The notes below the pieces were generated by a model. That model had not been told where the DNA came from, did not search any database, and saw nothing but the letters and a program-made list of their open reading frames with translations. 64,000 nt of DNA from Ochrobactrum teleogrylli (lineage in GTDB: Bacteria; Pseudomonadota; Alphaproteobacteria; Rhizobiales; Rhizobiaceae). Of this stretch, positions 34,460 to 43,618 are shown one piece after another. Both the position numbers and the translations under genes were made by a program. The stretch is taken from NCBI RefSeq assembly GCF_006376685.1, contig NZ_VEWL01000013.1, positions 62,001 to 126,000 of the forward strand, written 5' to 3'. Within the stretch, counting starts at the first letter, position 1. Each line of letters starts with the position of its first letter.

Positions 34460-36189
34460 TCGAGCGACTTGACGGGACTTGGAAGCTCGCCCTCATTGGC
34501 GACAAACAATCGACGTTCGCGATCTGGATCAGCTACGGGAACCGCCGACATCAGACGACGCGTATAGTCATGGGCAGGATGCTCAAACACCTGCGAACGT
34601 GTCCCGGTTTCCACAAAGCGACCTGCATACATCACCGCCACACGGTGGCTGATCTGCTCAACAACCGCCATGTCGTGGCTGATGAAAAGATAGGACACGC
34701 CGGTTTCGTTCTGGATGTCCTGCAGAAGGTCCAAAACCTGCGCTTGAATGGAGACGTCGAGAGCGGCCACGCTTTCGTCCGCTACGATCAGCTTCGGTGA
34801 AAGCGACAAAGCGCGCGCGATGCAGATGCGCTGCCGCTGGCCGCCGGAGAATTCGTGCGGATAGCGCTTCATCTGGTCGGCAGACATGCCGACGCGACGG
34901 AAGAGATATTCGACCCGGTCTTTCAGCTCACTGCCGGATGCCAGACCATGGATCGTCAGCGGCTCACCCACAAGGTCGCCAACCCGCATGCGCGGATCAA
35001 GAGAAGCATAGGGATCCTGAAAGATCATTTGAATGTCGCGAAGCACTGGCCGCATCGCCGTGCGGCTCAGGCCCTTTGTGCTCTTGCCGTCAATGCGGAT
35101 ATCGCCGCTCCATGGCACCAGATTGAGCAGGGCCTTGCCCGTCGTGGACTTGCCACAACCCGATTCACCGACCAGGGACAGCGTTTCACCGCGATTGACG
35201 GTGAAGGAGACGCCCTCCACGGCATGTACGCGCCGGACAGGACGCTGTAATATGCCGCCCTTTATGTCGAAGCGGACAACCAGATTTTCGACTTCAAGAA
35301 CGGGACGAGAAGGTTTGGGCGCTGGCTCGGCTTTTGGTTCGGCTGGCGCACGTTTTGGCTTGTCTGTGCCGGTCATTTCACCAAGCCGTGGCACGGCGGC
35401 GAGCAATCGCTGCGTATATTCGTCACGAGGGTGATGGAAGACCTCGCGCAGCGGACCTTGCTCTACCTGCCTGCCCTTGTTCATCACAAGAACATGGTCT
35501 GCCATTTCTGCGACGACGCCCATATCATGGGTGATAAGAATGACCGAGATGCCGTTCTCTGCCTGCAGCTTGCGAATGAGTGCCAGTATCTGCGACTGTA
35601 CCGTCACGTCGAGTGCCGTTGTCGGCTCATCGGCGATGAGAATTTCGGGCTTCTGGGCAAGCGCCATGGCGATCATGACGCGCTGACGCATGCCGCCGGA
35701 AAGTTCATATGGATACTGCAGCAAACGACGACTGGAATCGGAAATATGCACCTGATCGAGCAAGTCCTTGCAACGCTGTTTCAGCGCGGCACTGGACAGG
35801 CTGCCTTTCGGGCCAGCTTCATTGGCGACTGCTTCAGCCAGTTGTCGCCCGACGGTCAGAACCGGGTTCAGCGAGGTCATGGGCTCCTGAAAGATCATCC
35901 CGATATGACGCCCGCGCACACTGCGCATCTGGTTTTCGTTGAGCTTGAGAATGTCGCGACCGTTCATCATGGCGGTGCCACCGGTGACGCGCGCCAGGGA
36001 CTTGGGCAAAAGCTGCATCAGCGAGAGCACAGTCATGGATTTGCCGGAACCGCTTTCGCCGGCAATACACAAGGTTTCCCCGGATTGCAGATCAAAGGAA
36101 AGCCGGTCGACGACAGTGCGTGCACCGTCGGGTGTCGCAACCTGCGTCACCAGATCTCTTACCTGCAGAAGCGGAGAAGACGTGTTCAT
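34387..36189 (-). CDS. Peptide/nickel-type ABC transporter, fused double ATPase (DppD-DppF type)
   Basis: A 600-aa protein with two ATPases in tandem, as in GsiA. Domain 1: Walker [10 protein letters not shown] (about 40-48), signature [15 protein letters not shown], Walker [15 protein letters not shown] Pro/Ala/Lys-rich linker lies at about 258-285. Domain 2: Walker [11 protein letters not shown], signature [15 protein letters not shown], Walker [14 protein letters not shown], with Ser in place of the usual Pro after DE. It powers the two permeases encoded upstream in the same operon. It is the last gene of the amide operon. Its 3' end overlaps the hydroxyacid dehydrogenase tail by 73 bases. 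Confidence 0.9.
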   Translation of the reverse strand: MNTSSPLLQVRDLVTQVATPDGARTVVDRLSFDLQSGETLCIAGESGSGKSMTVLSLMQLLPKSLARVTGGTAMMNGRDILKLNENQMRSVRGRHIGMIFQEPMTSLNPVLTVGRQLAEAVANEAGPKGSLSSAALKQRCKDLLDQVHISDSSRRLLQYPYELSGGMRQRVMIAMALAQKPEILIADEPTTALDVTVQSQILALIRKLQAENGISVILITHDMGVVAEMADHVLVMNKGRQVEQGPLREVFHHPRDEYTQRLLAAVPRLGEMTGTDKPKRAPAEPKAEPAPKPSRPVLEVENLVVRFDIKGGILQRPVRRVHAVEGVSFTVNRGETLSLVGESGCGKSTTGKALLNLVPWSGDIRIDGKSTKGLSRTAMRPVLRDIQMIFQDPYASLDPRMRVGDLVGEPLTIHGLASGSELKDRVEYLFRRVGMSADQMKRYPHEFSGGQRQRICIARALSLSPKLIVADESVAALDVSIQAQVLDLLQDIQNETGVSYLFISHDMAVVEQISHRVAVMYAGRFVETGTRSQVFEHPAHDYTRRLMSAVPVADPDRERRLFVANEGELPSPVKSLDYVAPHLDCVELGGEHFVWREVVA

Positions 36190-36242
36190 ATTTGTGCTCG
36201 CTGAGTAATGGAAGAGGGCGGCAGGGACCGCCCCCTTGTGCC

Positions 36243-37196
36243 TTATTCGAAAACGGAACGCGGGAAGTAGAACGAGACGACCCAGTTCGGCTGATCGACG
36301 ATTTCGCTGATGCGCAGATCACCGCAGGCCGAGCAGAGCATATAGGCATCCACGGGGTTGAGGTTCTGCGTCTGGCAAAGAAGGTCGATCATGTTGGAGA
36401 GGGCAGCTTTCGCGCCTTCCCACAGATCGGACCCGATACCGGTGGTGACTTCGTAACCCTTGGTGTCGAGGTGCCGCGTCACTGGCCCCGGCGTGGTGAA
36501 CCGGGGCATCTTCAGTGGCGTATCCTTGATGAGATCCAGCGTCAGGGCGACATTCATCGCGCTTTCGATGGCGGTGCCGCAAACCTCGCCGTCGCCTTGT
36601 GCCGCATGGGTGTCACCAATGGAGAACAAAGCGCCTTCGACTTCGATCGGCAGATAAAGCGTGGTTCCGGCTGCGAGATCGCGAATGTCGAGATTGCCGC
36701 CGACGCGACGCGGCGGCACAACCGAATGCAGGCCCTTTTCCGCCGGTGCAACGCCGATGGTTCCGGCGAACGGTTTCAGCGGAACGCGCGCATGCTCTCC
36801 GAAAAGTGCTGGTTCCAGCGTTGTGGGATTGTAGTTCCACAATGCTAGCGCCGGCTCCTTGAAGTCATCAGCAAGAAGACCGAAGCCTGGAATATTTGCC
36901 GTCCAGCCGAAGCCCGAAGGCTCAAACTGGTGAATGGTGATTTTCAGGATATCGCCCGGCTTGGCGCCATCGACGAAGATGGGGCCGGTAACGGGATTGA
37001 CCTTGGAAAAGTCCATCGTCGACACATCGGCGACCGTGCTGCCGCGATGATAGTGGCCTGCACCGCTGTCCAGACATTCGAATTTCAGGGTCGAGCCGGG
37101 CGCAACCGTTTCAGCCGGCTGGAACGAGTTGTCCCAGCCGAAATGATGATGCCGACCATGAATGGTGTAATGGCAATTATTGCACATCTTTTGCAT
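36243..37196 (-). CDS. Acetamidase/formamidase family amidase
   Basis: A 317-aa cytoplasmic amidase of the FmdA/AmdA family, which hydrolyses formamide, acetamide or similar short amides to ammonia and the acid. Family motifs are HYHRGSTVADVS near 50, NPVTGPIFVDGAKPGD near 67, a GDTHAAQGDGEVCGTAIE stretch near 195 (metal and active site) and the C-terminal ACGDLRISEIVDQPN. The start overlaps the binding-protein stop by 20 bases. It is the only catabolic enzyme of the operon, so the importer probably delivers its substrate. A second Met, three codons in, is an alternative start. Confidence 0.88.
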   Translation of the reverse strand: MQKMCNNCHYTIHGRHHHFGWDNSFQPAETVAPGSTLKFECLDSGAGHYHRGSTVADVSTMDFSKVNPVTGPIFVDGAKPGDILKITIHQFEPSGFGWTANIPGFGLLADDFKEPALALWNYNPTTLEPALFGEHARVPLKPFAGTIGVAPAEKGLHSVVPPRRVGGNLDIRDLAAGTTLYLPIEVEGALFSIGDTHAAQGDGEVCGTAIESAMNVALTLDLIKDTPLKMPRFTTPGPVTRHLDTKGYEVTTGIGSDLWEGAKAALSNMIDLLCQTQNLNPVDAYMLCSACGDLRISEIVDQPNWVVSFYFPRSVFE

Positions 37197-38802
37197 AAAC
37201 CTCGTCGTAATTGACCGGAATGTGGACAGGGTCGACGAAGATCGCGTCGGGGCCGCCCAGACGTTCGGAGCGAACCGAGAAGCGCTCCTCGTTGAAGATC
37301 GGCGCCCACGGCGCGTCGTCCATGATCTTCAGATAGATATCGCGCCACATGGCTTCGCGTTCTTGCTTGCGGGCCGGGTCAACGATGGCGTCAGCTTCCT
37401 GCGCCTTCTTGTCCAGCTCTGCATTGCAGTACCATGACCAGTTCCAGCCACCCTGTACCGCGCCGCTGCAACCCAGGATCGGGCCGTAGAAGTTGGACGG
37501 ATCGGGGAAGTCGGCAATCCAGCCCATGCCGCCGGACCAGATCATCGGTGCGCCTTCGGGCTCGCCGCCAGCCGCGATGACATTGGCCTGCGCCAGAGAC
37601 TTGATCGAGGCCTTGATGCCGATGGCGGCCAGATCCTGCTGGATGGCCTGCGCAATGCGCGGCTGCGGATCGGTATTGGCGACGAACAGCTCGGTTTCGA
37701 AACCATCGGCCACACCGGCTTCGGCAAGCAGCGCCTTTGCCTTTTCAGGATCGTAAGGATAGCCCTTATAGTCCTTGGCATAGCCCGGCATAGACGGCGG
37801 CAGCGGCTGATTGGCAGGCACGGCGCGACCGTTGATGATACGGACGATACGATCCTTGTTGATGGCCATGTTGACGGCCTGACGCACCTTCACATTGTCG
37901 AAGGGCTTGATCTTGACGTTCATGGTCACATAGCCGGTGTGCAGCTGGCCGCCCTGAATAATCAGGTCCTTGAACTTCGGGTCCTTGGTGACTTCGATGA
38001 ATTTTGCAGGCGGAATGCCATCACCCGGAATGTCGACTTCGCCGTTCTGCAAACGCAGAAGGGCAACGACCGGTTCCTGACCGACTTCAAAGGTAATCTG
38101 GTCGAGCTTCGGCAGCGACGGATTGTAATAATCCTTGAAACGTTCGAAGACGATGCGCTGGCCGAGCGTCCATTCGGTCATCTTGAACGCGCCGGAACCA
38201 ACCGGATGCTTGCCGAAATCTGCACCGTATTTCTCGACTTCTTCCTTGGGCACGACGTGGGCGAAATTCAGCGCCAGCACATGCAGGAAGGTCGCGTCCG
38301 GGCGACTCAGTTCGAACTTGATCGTGTAAGGATCGACAACGGTGATGCCGGAGAGCGTCTCCGCTTTGCCTGCTGACGCATCTTCAAAACCGACGATGGA
38401 GCCGAAGAAACCAGCGCCGGGGCTCTGGGTTTTCGGATTGACGACACGTTCAATGGAATATTTCACGTCATCGGCGGTCAGCTCGCGACCATTGTGGAAC
38501 TTCACGCCCTTGCGCAGCTTGAAGGTGAAGGTCTTGCCGTCTTCAGATATCGTGTAATCTTCCGCGATTTCCTTGCGCAGATTGGTAGTGCCCGGCTCGT
38601 AGTCCATCAGGCCGTCGAACAGCGACTTGATCATCGACCAGTTCTGCCAGTCATAGCCGATGGCGGGGTCGAGCGTCGAAACGTCGTCCTTATAGGTGAC
38701 GATCATCGAGCCACCCTGCTTGATGTCGGCGGCCTGCGCACCGAACGAGATGGCGAGGCCGAGCGCCAGCGCCGATATGCCGGATAGAAAAGTCTTTTTC
38801 AT
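37177..38802 (-). CDS. Peptide/nickel-type ABC transporter substrate-binding protein (family 5)
   Basis: A 541-aa periplasmic receptor. Residues 1-24 are a signal peptide ending GAQA. The family-5 signature LRKGVKFHNGRELTADDVKYS is at about 97-117. Further family segments are HVVPKEEVEKYG near 190 and VRQAVNMAINKDRIV near 310. Such receptors take peptides, nickel complexes, opines or small amides. Association with an amidase and an amide sensor suggests an amide-bearing ligand. It lies 31 bases after the DppB-like permease gene. Confidence 0.88.
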   Translation of the reverse strand: MKKTFLSGISALALGLAISFGAQAADIKQGGSMIVTYKDDVSTLDPAIGYDWQNWSMIKSLFDGLMDYEPGTTNLRKEIAEDYTISEDGKTFTFKLRKGVKFHNGRELTADDVKYSIERVVNPKTQSPGAGFFGSIVGFEDASAGKAETLSGITVVDPYTIKFELSRPDATFLHVLALNFAHVVPKEEVEKYGADFGKHPVGSGAFKMTEWTLGQRIVFERFKDYYNPSLPKLDQITFEVGQEPVVALLRLQNGEVDIPGDGIPPAKFIEVTKDPKFKDLIIQGGQLHTGYVTMNVKIKPFDNVKVRQAVNMAINKDRIVRIINGRAVPANQPLPPSMPGYAKDYKGYPYDPEKAKALLAEAGVADGFETELFVANTDPQPRIAQAIQQDLAAIGIKASIKSLAQANVIAAGGEPEGAPMIWSGGMGWIADFPDPSNFYGPILGCSGAVQGGWNWSWYCNAELDKKAQEADAIVDPARKQEREAMWRDIYLKIMDDAPWAPIFNEERFSVRSERLGGPDAIFVDPVHIPVNYDEVYAKDVQ

Positions 38803-38833
38803 TAGTGTCCCTTTCTCTGGAGTTTTTTTGGTT

Positions 38834-39754
38834 TCACCGCAGCTTGATGCGCGGGTCGATCAGTGGAGTGATGAGGTCGGCGAGTAGATTGCCGAGAACG
38901 ATGGCGAAGGCGGATACGATCGTGACGCCCATGATGATGGGAATATCGACACGCTGGATTGCCTGCCAGGCAAGCTGACCGATGCCGGGCCAGCCGAACA
39001 CGCTTTCAACGACGACAATGCCCGACATGAACAGGCCGATGTCAATGCCGATCATCGCGATGATCGACAGGATGGCGTTGGGCATGGCGTGACGCAGCAG
39101 GATTTTCCAGCGTGCCAGCCCCTTGGCGCGGGCCGTGCGGATATAATCCTGGCGAAGAACGTCGAGCAGGGAGGAGCGCATCATGCGCGAATACCAGCCC
39201 GCACCGAGAAGGCCGAGCGTCAGCGAAGGCAGGACGAGATGATGGAACGTGCCGTAACCGCCAATCGGGAACCAACCGAGCTTAACCGCAAACACGTAGA
39301 GCATCAGAATGCCGATAACGAATTGCGGTGCCGAAACGCCGACGAAGGAAAAGATCATCAGGGCATTGTCGGTGCGGCTGCCGCGCCGGGTAGCGGCAAT
39401 GACGCCCATGGTCAGACCGATGGCGAGTTCCGAGAAGATTGCTCCGGCCATCAGCAGCAGGCTTGCGGGCAGGCGCGACCAGATCAGCGACGCCACTTCG
39501 GTTTTCTGCAGATAGGAGCGTCCGAGATCGCCCTGAACGAGCCCCTTCAGATAGCGCAGATATTGCTCATAGAAAGGCAGGTTGAGGCCAAGCTGCTCAC
39601 GAATATTTTCGACCGTTTGTGCGGTGGCGCTGCGCCCGGCAATCTGGCGCGCTGGATCGGCGGGCACCAGATAAAGCAGGATGAAGGTCACGAAGCTGAT
39701 GCCGATCAGGATCATCACGGTCTGGATGAGGCGGCGGGCGATGTAGGCGAGCAT
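38834..39754 (-). CDS. Peptide/nickel-type ABC transporter permease (DppB type)
   Basis: A 306-aa inner-membrane permease with six predicted hydrophobic segments. The N-terminal MLAYIARRLIQTVMILIGIS is the classic DppB opening. The EAA loop contacting the ATPase reads DYIRTARAKGLARWKILLRHA (near 215), followed by VVESVFGWPGIGQLAWQAI. It pairs with the DppC-like permease, whose stop overlaps its start by a single base. Confidence 0.9.
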   Translation of the reverse strand: MLAYIARRLIQTVMILIGISFVTFILLYLVPADPARQIAGRSATAQTVENIREQLGLNLPFYEQYLRYLKGLVQGDLGRSYLQKTEVASLIWSRLPASLLLMAGAIFSELAIGLTMGVIAATRRGSRTDNALMIFSFVGVSAPQFVIGILMLYVFAVKLGWFPIGGYGTFHHLVLPSLTLGLLGAGWYSRMMRSSLLDVLRQDYIRTARAKGLARWKILLRHAMPNAILSIIAMIGIDIGLFMSGIVVVESVFGWPGIGQLAWQAIQRVDIPIIMGVTIVSAFAIVLGNLLADLITPLIDPRIKLR

Positions 39755-40647
39755 CAGTGATGTCCCTGCTGGGTTGGGTCGAGCACATCGCGCAAGGCAT
39801 CACCGACGAGGTTGAAGGCGAGCGCCAGCAAAAGGATTGCTGCGCCCGGAATGAAGACGAGCCAGGGTGCGCTGGTAAAATAGGTCTGATTTTCGAAGAT
39901 GATATTGCCCCAGGAGGCTGTTGGCGGCTGCACGCCAATGCCGAGGAAGGACAGCGTCGCCTCCAGAAGAACGGTGGTGGCGATACCAAGCGTTGCCCAG
40001 ACGATCATCGTGGAAAAGAGATGCGGCAGGATATGCTTCAGGATGATGCGGGGCGCGCCCGCACCCATGGCACGCTCGGCCTCGATGAAATCGCGTTCGG
40101 AGAGAGACCGGGTTTCCGTGTAGAGCACGCGCGCAATCTGAACCCAGTTGACCATGGCGATCACCATCGCGACGATCCAGAGGCTCGGCTTGAAGATTGC
40201 CGCAAGCACAATGGCCAGCAGCAAAGCGGGGAAGGCCATCATCAGATCGGTAAAGCGCATCAGCACGGTTTCCACCCAGCCACGGAAATATCCGGCGCAA
40301 ATACCGACAGTTGAGCCGATGAGCACGGCAATGCCGTTGGCCACGACGCCGATGATCAGCGATGTCTGCGCACCATAGATCAGGCGGGAGAAAAGATCGC
40401 GCCCGACGAGGTCGGTGCCGAACCAGAATTTCAGATTGGGCGCGAGCGGCGCGCCTTCCAGCGTCAGCCCGTCGAAGAACTGTTCGTTCGGATCGAAGGG
40501 GACGATCCAGGGCGCAAAGAGCGCGGCTGCGACAGTGACGACGATGACGACAAGGCCGAATGCGGCGAGCGGTCGGCGGATGATGCGGCCAAGAACGCCG
40601 CGTTCGGCTTTTTTCTGGCCGACCGGAAGAGTGTCAAGCGCGCTCAC
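39754..40647 (-). CDS. Peptide/nickel-type ABC transporter permease (DppC type)
   Basis: A 297-aa permease of the DppC type: N-terminal tail, first membrane segment at about 30-50, then the HFGTDLVGRD-like element (FWFGTDLVGRDLFSRLIYG, near 83). The EAA loop is DFIEAERAMGAGAPRIILKHILP (near 195), followed by SFLGIGVQPPTASWG. It overlaps the ANTAR regulator gene by 14 bases, which ties the transporter to the regulator in one transcript. Confidence 0.9.
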   Translation of the reverse strand: MSALDTLPVGQKKAERGVLGRIIRRPLAAFGLVVIVVTVAAALFAPWIVPFDPNEQFFDGLTLEGAPLAPNLKFWFGTDLVGRDLFSRLIYGAQTSLIIGVVANGIAVLIGSTVGICAGYFRGWVETVLMRFTDLMMAFPALLLAIVLAAIFKPSLWIVAMVIAMVNWVQIARVLYTETRSLSERDFIEAERAMGAGAPRIILKHILPHLFSTMIVWATLGIATTVLLEATLSFLGIGVQPPTASWGNIIFENQTYFTSAPWLVFIPGAAILLLALAFNLVGDALRDVLDPTQQGHH

Positions 40648-41257
40648 GATCGTTCCCTGTCTGCTTTTCGTTCAGAAAGCGCCGGGCAAAGGCCTCGACA
40701 CTGACGCGCTCCGCCATCGCGGCAAGGCGCAGTTTCTGATAGGCCTGTCTGGCGGAGATATTGTCTGCTAACATCAGGATTGCCGTGGCCTGCGCAATGG
40801 CTTCGCGCCCGGCAAGGCTTTCGCGCAGTTCGCCGATTTCGGTTGCCAGCGCATGGCGACGCTGAAAGTTGTGCATGGCGATGACCAGAGCGCTATAGAC
40901 GCCCGCATTGCCGATCGGCTTCAGAAGCTGCGCATCGGCACCCTGATTGAGCGCCCAGCCGATCCGGCCCGGCGCTTCCGAGCCGATCAGGGCGACGGTG
41001 GGCACAGGCGCCTGCTGCGGTGGCCACGGAAATTGCTCGTCATGTCCCATATCGACATCGAAAAAGACGACGTTGAACCGGGAGATGTCGGCGTGCTCAG
41101 GCAGGTCCGGCCAGCATTCCACAGCGTCCACGCCGATGCGGCGCAACTGCTGCACAATCGCATCGACATTGGTGTGACGGCGATGAACGATCAGCGCGGT
41201 CCAGTTTTCGAATGCGCCCCAACTGGCGACGGTGAAGGCCTGGTCTGTCATAGTCAT
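40634..41257 (-). CDS. ANTAR-domain antitermination regulator, AmiR-like
   Basis: A 207-aa protein. Residues 18-130 form a pseudo-receiver domain (TALIVHRRHTNVDAIVQQL, VVFFDVDM) lacking a clear phosphorylation pattern. A coiled-coil region near 130-150 leads to a C-terminal ANTAR domain (about 145-200: LAGREAIAQATAILMLADN, then ARQAYQKLRLAAMAERVSVEAFAR). AmiR proteins bind nascent leader RNA and prevent termination when released from AmiC by an amide. The start overlaps the AmiC-like gene stop (ATGA), the same arrangement as in Pseudomonas. The target would be the terminator at 42438-42475. Confidence 0.87.
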   Translation of the reverse strand: MTMTDQAFTVASWGAFENWTALIVHRRHTNVDAIVQQLRRIGVDAVECWPDLPEHADISRFNVVFFDVDMGHDEQFPWPPQQAPVPTVALIGSEAPGRIGWALNQGADAQLLKPIGNAGVYSALVIAMHNFQRRHALATEIGELRESLAGREAIAQATAILMLADNISARQAYQKLRLAAMAERVSVEAFARRFLNEKQTGNDRERA

Positions 41258-42423
41258 TTGACGAGCCTCAGAAAGCCGGGCTGGTGGCCGGGATTGGCGG
41301 ATGTTTGCAGATGCGTTCGCGCCATGAACGGGTCCGGTTGAATGGCGACCTCGGCCTCATGCACGATTTCAAAGCTGCAATCTTGTCTGGCCCGTCCGAT
41401 ATGCGCGGGCAGGGCGATATGGTTTGTTCGCGGCTCGACCAGCACATCGCCAAGCGGCGTGCTGGTGGGGTGCGTCTGGACGGCGGCAAGCACTTTTTCG
41501 ACATCGTCGGTGCCAGCCCGCTCAATACCGGCGGCGATCATCAGGACGCTGGAATAGGCCTGGGCGAAGATGGCCGATAGGCTACCGTCAAAGCCGTTGC
41601 TTCTGACGGCTTCCAGAAAGGCGCGATTGGTTTCGCCCGGCAGCGTGCGGAAATAGCAGCTTACGCTATAATTGCCCGCGGCGGCATCGCCGACATGCTC
41701 CAGCTCGCTTTCATAGAGATTGCAGCTCAGAACCGGCCTGACATCGGTGCGGAAATCGCTGTTTTTGCGGCCCAGTTCTGCATAGGCGCGCAGGAACGTG
41801 TAGGACGATTCACCAATGAGATTGTTGAGGATGAAGTCGGGCTTCTTGCTTTCGATTTCGCGGATGAGATGGTTGATATCCGTGTCACCGATTGCAATGG
41901 CGCGCTCTCCGAGAACCTCGCCACCCGCGGCATTCAGCATTTCGCGGGCGAGGCGATTGGTTTCCCAACCCCAGATATAGTTCGAACCGAGCAATATGGC
42001 GCGATTGCCGAAGCGGGGAACGATGAAATCGATCAGCGGCACAAGATGCTGATTGGCGCAGGCCGCCGCATAAACGACGCGGTCGCTGGCCTCAAATCCC
42101 TCATAGACGCACGGATACCAGAGCAGTGTATCGCGCTTTTCGACAACGGGAATGACTTCCTTGCGGCTCCAGGATGTGGTGCAGCCGATGATGTGTTTAA
42201 CACCCTTTTGCGAGATCAGTTCTTCGCTCAGCGGCGCATAACGGTCAGGGTTACCACTTGGGTCGGCGATGCGCGGCACGAGATTGAACGGAAGCGCACG
42301 ATCATTGACGGCCTTGATCGCCGCCATAGCTCCGCAATAGCCCTCGTAACCCAGCTTTTGATAAGGACCGGAGTGCGAAAACAAGACGCCGACAGGGATG
42401 TCAATTTTGTTGTTTTGAGACAT
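41254..42423 (-). CDS. AmiC-like amide sensor (cytoplasmic binding-protein fold)
   Basis: A 389-aa protein of the periplasmic-binding-protein fold without a signal peptide, as in AmiC, the negative regulator that holds AmiR. It resembles AmiC/FmdD/UrtA receptors: IPVGVLFSHSGPYQKLGYEG at about 7-26, a GCTTSWSRKEVIPVVEK stretch near 80 and LLGSNYIWGWETNR near 140. The start at 42423 is chosen because a longer frame would be translated through the terminator hairpin. First gene of the amide operon. An importer receptor role is unlikely given the missing export signal. Confidence 0.85.
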   Translation of the reverse strand: MSQNNKIDIPVGVLFSHSGPYQKLGYEGYCGAMAAIKAVNDRALPFNLVPRIADPSGNPDRYAPLSEELISQKGVKHIIGCTTSWSRKEVIPVVEKRDTLLWYPCVYEGFEASDRVVYAAACANQHLVPLIDFIVPRFGNRAILLGSNYIWGWETNRLAREMLNAAGGEVLGERAIAIGDTDINHLIREIESKKPDFILNNLIGESSYTFLRAYAELGRKNSDFRTDVRPVLSCNLYESELEHVGDAAAGNYSVSCYFRTLPGETNRAFLEAVRSNGFDGSLSAIFAQAYSSVLMIAAGIERAGTDDVEKVLAAVQTHPTSTPLGDVLVEPRTNHIALPAHIGRARQDCSFEIVHEAEVAIQPDPFMARTHLQTSANPGHQPGFLRLVK

Positions 42424-42437
42424 GCAGAAAGCCAAAC

Positions 42438-42475
42438 AAAAAAACCCCTCCGGAATTTTCAGATTCCGAGAAGGG
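42438..42475 (-). terminator. Intrinsic terminator in the leader of the amide operon (attenuator)
   Basis: On the minus strand the arms CCCTTCTCGGAAT and ATTCCGGAGGGG pair over 12 bp with one bulged T and a six-base loop, followed directly by seven T residues. It stands 15 bases before the AmiC-like start codon and after the likely promoter, so it must be read through for expression. This is exactly where an ANTAR protein would act. Confidence 0.85.
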
Positions 42476-42504
42476 CCCAAATGCCAAGTAACAATTTGAC
42501 TGAG

Positions 42505-42534
42505 AAATTACTGAATTTAGCGCAATTCCGTCAA
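42505..42534 (-). promoter_or_regulatory. Candidate promoter of the amide operon
   Basis: Reading the minus strand: TTGACG (42534-42529), 18 bases, TAATTT (42510-42505). The transcript would begin near 42498 and meet the terminator after about 25 nt, which leaves little room for the two-hexaloop RNA that ANTAR proteins usually bind. A promoter further upstream is therefore also possible. A weak AT-rich hairpin spans 42487-42512. Confidence 0.4.
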
Positions 42535-42675
42535 GCTATTTCTTTTTGCCGGTATTTTGAGCAATATTGTTAATCGATAGGCAAAATTCAATCCATGTCA
42601 GACGGAAAGACGTTACATTCCATAACGGAGGATGAGCCTCCAATGCGTGAGGCGGTTGAGCCGACGCGTCTTGTC

Positions 42676-43527
42676 CTAACGAATAAACTTCGACATGGAG
42701 ATCGACGTGGCGGCGACTTGAACATGATGCGCCAATTCGGCTTCGACGCGTTCAAGTGACCAGCGTGTGGTCGGTGCGGCGATGTTGACAGCGGCTACAG
42801 CGCGACCACGTTCGTCGGTCACGGCGGCGGCAACCGAAATGTCGCCGAGAACCGTTTCGTTGGCGACGATCGCATAACCCTTCTCAGCCGCCTCCTGAAT
42901 GCGGGCTTTCAAGCGGCCTTTGTCCGTTACCGTATAGGGCGTCAGCGACTTCAGTACAGAGCGTTCGAAGACGTCTTCCTGTTCTTCCGGCGAACGGTGG
43001 GACAGAATGACCGTGCCCGATGCCGTGAAAAGCGCCGGCAGGCGACTGCCGACCATGATATCGACATTGACGAGATGCTGACCCGGAAAGCGTCCGACAT
43101 AGACAATTTCGGTCCCGTCCAGTTCCTGAAGGTTGGCTGTTTCCCCAACCGTGCGGCTGATCTCCAACAGATAGGGGGCTGCCTTGTGGAGGACTTCGTG
43201 GGCGGAAAGATAGTTATAGGCGAACTGTAGAACCTTTGAGGTTAGGGCGTAGTTGCGGGTATTGTGGACGCGCCGCAGAAATCCAAGCGTCTCCAACGTG
43301 TGGACCAGACGTTGCGCGGCGCTGCGATCCAGTCCCGCCAGCTTTGCGATTTCCGAAAGTGGCAACTGCCGCTGCGGCCCGTCGAAGACCTGCAGAATCT
43401 GAAATGTCTTTTCGGTCGATCCGACGAACAGGGACGAGCGCTTGGGATCGACTTCCTCGCGGCCCGTTTCCCCCGACTTTTTCCCTGTATCCGCCTGCAT
43501 CGACATTTCGGCTCTTTCGTTTTCCAT
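42676..43527 (-). CDS. IclR-family transcriptional regulator of the DapA/oxidase operon
   Basis: A 283-aa regulator. After a charged tail the winged helix is at about 35-95 (EKTFQILQVFDGPQRQLPLSEIAKL split by GLDRSAAQRLVHTLETLGFL), then the effector domain with SRLPALFTASGTVILSH near 155 and a YAIVANETVLGDISVAAAV stretch near 215. It is the last gene of a six-gene minus-strand operon, 91 bases after the DapA-family gene. A later Met (codon at 43506) with AAAGAG in front is an equally possible start. Downstream of it is only a small GGAGG/CCTCC hairpin. Confidence 0.86.
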   Translation of the reverse strand: MENERAEMSMQADTGKKSGETGREEVDPKRSSLFVGSTEKTFQILQVFDGPQRQLPLSEIAKLAGLDRSAAQRLVHTLETLGFLRRVHNTRNYALTSKVLQFAYNYLSAHEVLHKAAPYLLEISRTVGETANLQELDGTEIVYVGRFPGQHLVNVDIMVGSRLPALFTASGTVILSHRSPEEQEDVFERSVLKSLTPYTVTDKGRLKARIQEAAEKGYAIVANETVLGDISVAAAVTDERGRAVAAVNIAAPTTRWSLERVEAELAHHVQVAATSISMSKFIR

Positions 43528-43618
43528 GTGCTGCAAAAGCGCAGGACCGCAAAGCCCTGCGCTTGAAAGGTCGGATCGTGAAACCCGACCTCAACTTTGT
43601 ATTTGCCTAACTAAAGGC

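Noticed and set aside
36216-36233. GGGCGG/CCGCCC hairpin between the amidase and the double-ATPase gene
   Set aside because: Only 6 bp, no T-run; it would separate genes of one operon. Too weak to list as a terminator.
42424-42480. Upstream extension of the AmiC-like protein to a TTG at 42480
   Set aside because: It would be translated through the terminator hairpin and its T-run and gives a hydrophobic, Cys-containing stretch not expected for a cytoplasmic sensor.
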